Of a DNA stretch of 10,334 nt, positions 8,300 through 10,334 are shown one piece after another. Within the stretch, counting starts at the first letter, position 1, and every line of letters begins with the position of its first letter. Below the pieces are notes generated by a model. That model was not told the DNA's origin. It did not search any database and was given only the letters and a program-made list of their open reading frames with translations. Source of the stretch: Pleurotus djamor (taxonomy: Eukaryota; Basidiomycota; Agaricomycetes; Agaricales; Pleurotaceae); assembly GCA_029747585.1 (NCBI GenBank), contig JAPEVF010001387.1:1-10334 (forward strand), written 5' to 3'. The translations under genes were made by a program, and so were the position numbers.

Positions 8300-10334
8300 A
8301 TGGCTCTGATGTATGGAGGGAAAGATAGCGGAGACAAAGAAAAGGGTATGGTCTACTTGTACTTGCGTTTCATTCTGCAAAGCGCTGAACAAATGAACGA
8401 TCGTGTAGGTACCGTCGATATTGGATTCCTGTCTTTCTTCAATAGCCTTCCAAAGAAATCTCCCGAAACAGGCACTATTCGTCTCTTTGACTATGACGAG
8501 TACTACGTCTGCTATGGTCCAGACGCACTCTACGCTGCGACGCACGTTTTCCACACCAACTCGGCTATCAAACACCTTGGAGTCGGAGCCAAAACCGTAC
8601 CCTCTGTTATTCTAAGGCCCAACCTCGCTACCATGCTTTTGCGCGACTCGTTAACCAGCAAGCAGCTACGAGTAGAAATATGGGTTCCTGAGCCTGGTCA
8701 AGCGAAAGGCAAGAAGAAGTTCATGCTCGACAAAGAGGTTTGGTCTTGGTTTCTCATCACACAACGACCGCCGACGAGTCTATAGGCATCTCCAGGAAAC
8801 CTTCAAGCCGTTGAAGACCTTCTCTTTTCATCGTCTGATATGACCTCTGCACCAATCGTTATGGCCATCAAGGTTTCATCAGCACCCGCTTCGGCCGGCT
8901 CGAAAGCTAAACTCAAAACGGTGGGCGTTGCCTTTGCTGACGCTAGTTCACAAGAGCTTGGTGTCGCGGAGTTCGTGGACGACGAATTGTTCTCCAACAC
9001 ACAGGTAGACCATTCCCCAATCTCTTCTCATAAGCATACTCAAAATATCTCCTAGTCATTGATTATTCAACTCTCTGTCAAGGAGGCCGTCATCCAGACC
9101 GGGACCTCGACCGGGAAGACCGAACGAGATGTCGAACTAAACGGCCTCAAGTCGATTATTGACCGTTGTGGTATCGTCATCACCGAGCGAAAGCCTAGTC
9201 AGTCCATCCATAGCGTGTGGTACCTCCTCTCACGCCGAGTCTTCAGGTGAATTCATGTCCAAGAACATCGCCGAGGACATTATCCGACTGCTCTCCCCAA
9301 AGTCTCTGCCCGCCGCCGCCGGCACTTCGTCAGATCCTGTAAAAGCTATCCGTGTGTTTCTCGCCTACATTGAACGTCTTCTATATGTCTAACGAACCTA
9401 CTTCACAGCGCAACTGGACTTGCCCACCGCCCCTGGGGCACTCAATGCCCTTGTGACATACCTACAGCTCCTTTCCGATCCCAGCAACCATGAATCGTAC
9501 ACAATACGCACCCATGACCTTGCTCAGTTTATGAAACTGGATGCCAGTGCCCTCCGCGCTCTCAATCTCACGGAAGCCCCTGGAAATGCAGGGGCGAATA
9601 CTCGGAATACGACCCTACTTGGGTTGCTCAACAAGTGCAAGACAGCTCAAGGCACTCGTTTACTGGGAACCTGGATCAAGCAACCGTTGATCAACCTACA
9701 TGAGATTCGTAAGTCAGCTGCTTGCGTGCGTCCACTCAGCTCACTCACTTCGTCAGACAAGAGGCAGAACCTCGTGCAGGTGTTTGTGGAAGAGACCAAT
9801 GCTCGCCGCTCGCTTCAGGTGAATACTTTGTTTCCGTATCATTCTCGTGGTCGTGATTGATGTGTCCCGATCAGGATGACTATCTTAAATACATACCAGA
9901 CATGCGACGTCTAAGCAAGCGCTTTCAACGCCTCCTCGCATCGCTTGATGATGTTGTCCGTGTATATCAAGTTGTCCCCAAGGTCAATCACTCTCCCATG
10001 TCTCTGGCCAAGTCGTTTACTCTTTCTTTGCAGTTAGCTGGTCTGATTGAGACTTTGGAAGGCTTACAGTACGAAAATGAATCATACAAGCCATTAGTAG
10101 AGGAGACTTTCCTTGTTACATTACGGGTAAGGATTTTCATGGAGTTGAATGCGTTCGCTCATAACCAACCATGCAGGAACATCATGAAGTCCTTGGGAAA
10201 TATTCTGAGATGGTCGAGGAGACAATCGACCTGGATGAACTGGACAATCACAATGTGGTCATCAAGCCCGATTACGACAACAGCCTGAAAGCCCTAGCCA
10301 ATCGACTCTCTCAGATCCGCGATGGTCTCGACAA
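8300..10334 (+). CDS. MSH2: DNA mismatch repair protein MSH2, 5' part (runs off window)
   Basis: MSH2 pairs with MSH6 or MSH3 in the nucleus to recognise mismatches and small loops. Exons: 8300-8345, 8409-8737, 8786-9004, 9056-9197, 9247-9351, 9409-9708, 9757-9818, 9875-9982, 10034-10126, 10177-10334 (cut by the window end). They encode about 520 residues of a protein usually near 940. Landmarks: [17 protein letters not shown] and [10 protein letters not shown] in MutS domain I, then [11 protein letters not shown]. After these come [13 protein letters not shown] and APIVMAIKV (connector domain), then [49 protein letters not shown] (start of core/lever domain) and [14 protein letters not shown]. 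The ATPase half lies beyond the window. The ATG at 8300 has good context (CCAATGG) and needs the 63-nt first intron; that intron is stop-free and divisible by three, so a start without splicing also reads open. Intron 8 (9983-10033, 51 nt) is also open, but removing it joins VYQVVPK to [10 protein letters not shown] as in MSH2 relatives. No disruption seen. Confidence 0.96.

Noticed and set aside
1..10334. Transposon, terminal repeats, tRNA or CRISPR array
   Set aside because: No transposase or reverse-transcriptase motif, no long direct or inverted repeats, no tRNA cloverleaf and no regularly spaced repeats were seen when reading both strands.

Overview
The window is from an intron-rich fungal genome, almost certainly a basidiomycete and probably a mushroom-type Agaricomycete. 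Three things point there. Nearly every gene is cut by very short introns (about 45-65 nt, GTRNGY donors, CTNAY-like branch sites, YAG acceptors). Intergenic spaces are small. One gene belongs to the DUF6534 membrane family, which is expanded in mushroom-forming fungi. I found no bacterial features, mobile element or CRISPR array.

Layout, left to right. Minus strand: transaldolase (170-1430, 6 exons, 334 aa); DUF6534 seven-helix-type membrane protein (1554-3180, 13 exons, 330 aa); an interval of about 1 kb with no recognisable gene (3181-4166); aldehyde dehydrogenase (4167-6319, 13 exons, 478 aa). A 768-bp divergent promoter region (6320-7087) holds two TATATAA boxes and a short broken coding-like fragment. 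Plus strand: PMP3/UPF0057 small membrane proteolipid (7088-7601, 5 exons, 97 aa); a 698-bp spacer with two undetermined bases (7602-8299); the 5' half of the mismatch-repair gene MSH2 (8300 to the window edge, 10 exons seen, about 520 aa).

I rebuilt the gene models by hand by joining GT...AG introns so that frame and family motifs stay continuous. Every complete model sums to a whole number of codons and ends in one stop. The five genes look like ordinary, intact chromosomal genes with unrelated jobs: pentose phosphate pathway, membrane protein of unknown role, aldehyde oxidation, membrane potential and salt tolerance, DNA mismatch repair. I see no evidence of a functional gene cluster. The main points of interest are exon structure (13-, 17- and 21-nt microexons, stop-free introns with lengths divisible by three, AAG acceptors), a transaldolase with an unusual substrate-site motif, and two unexplained intergenic stretches.
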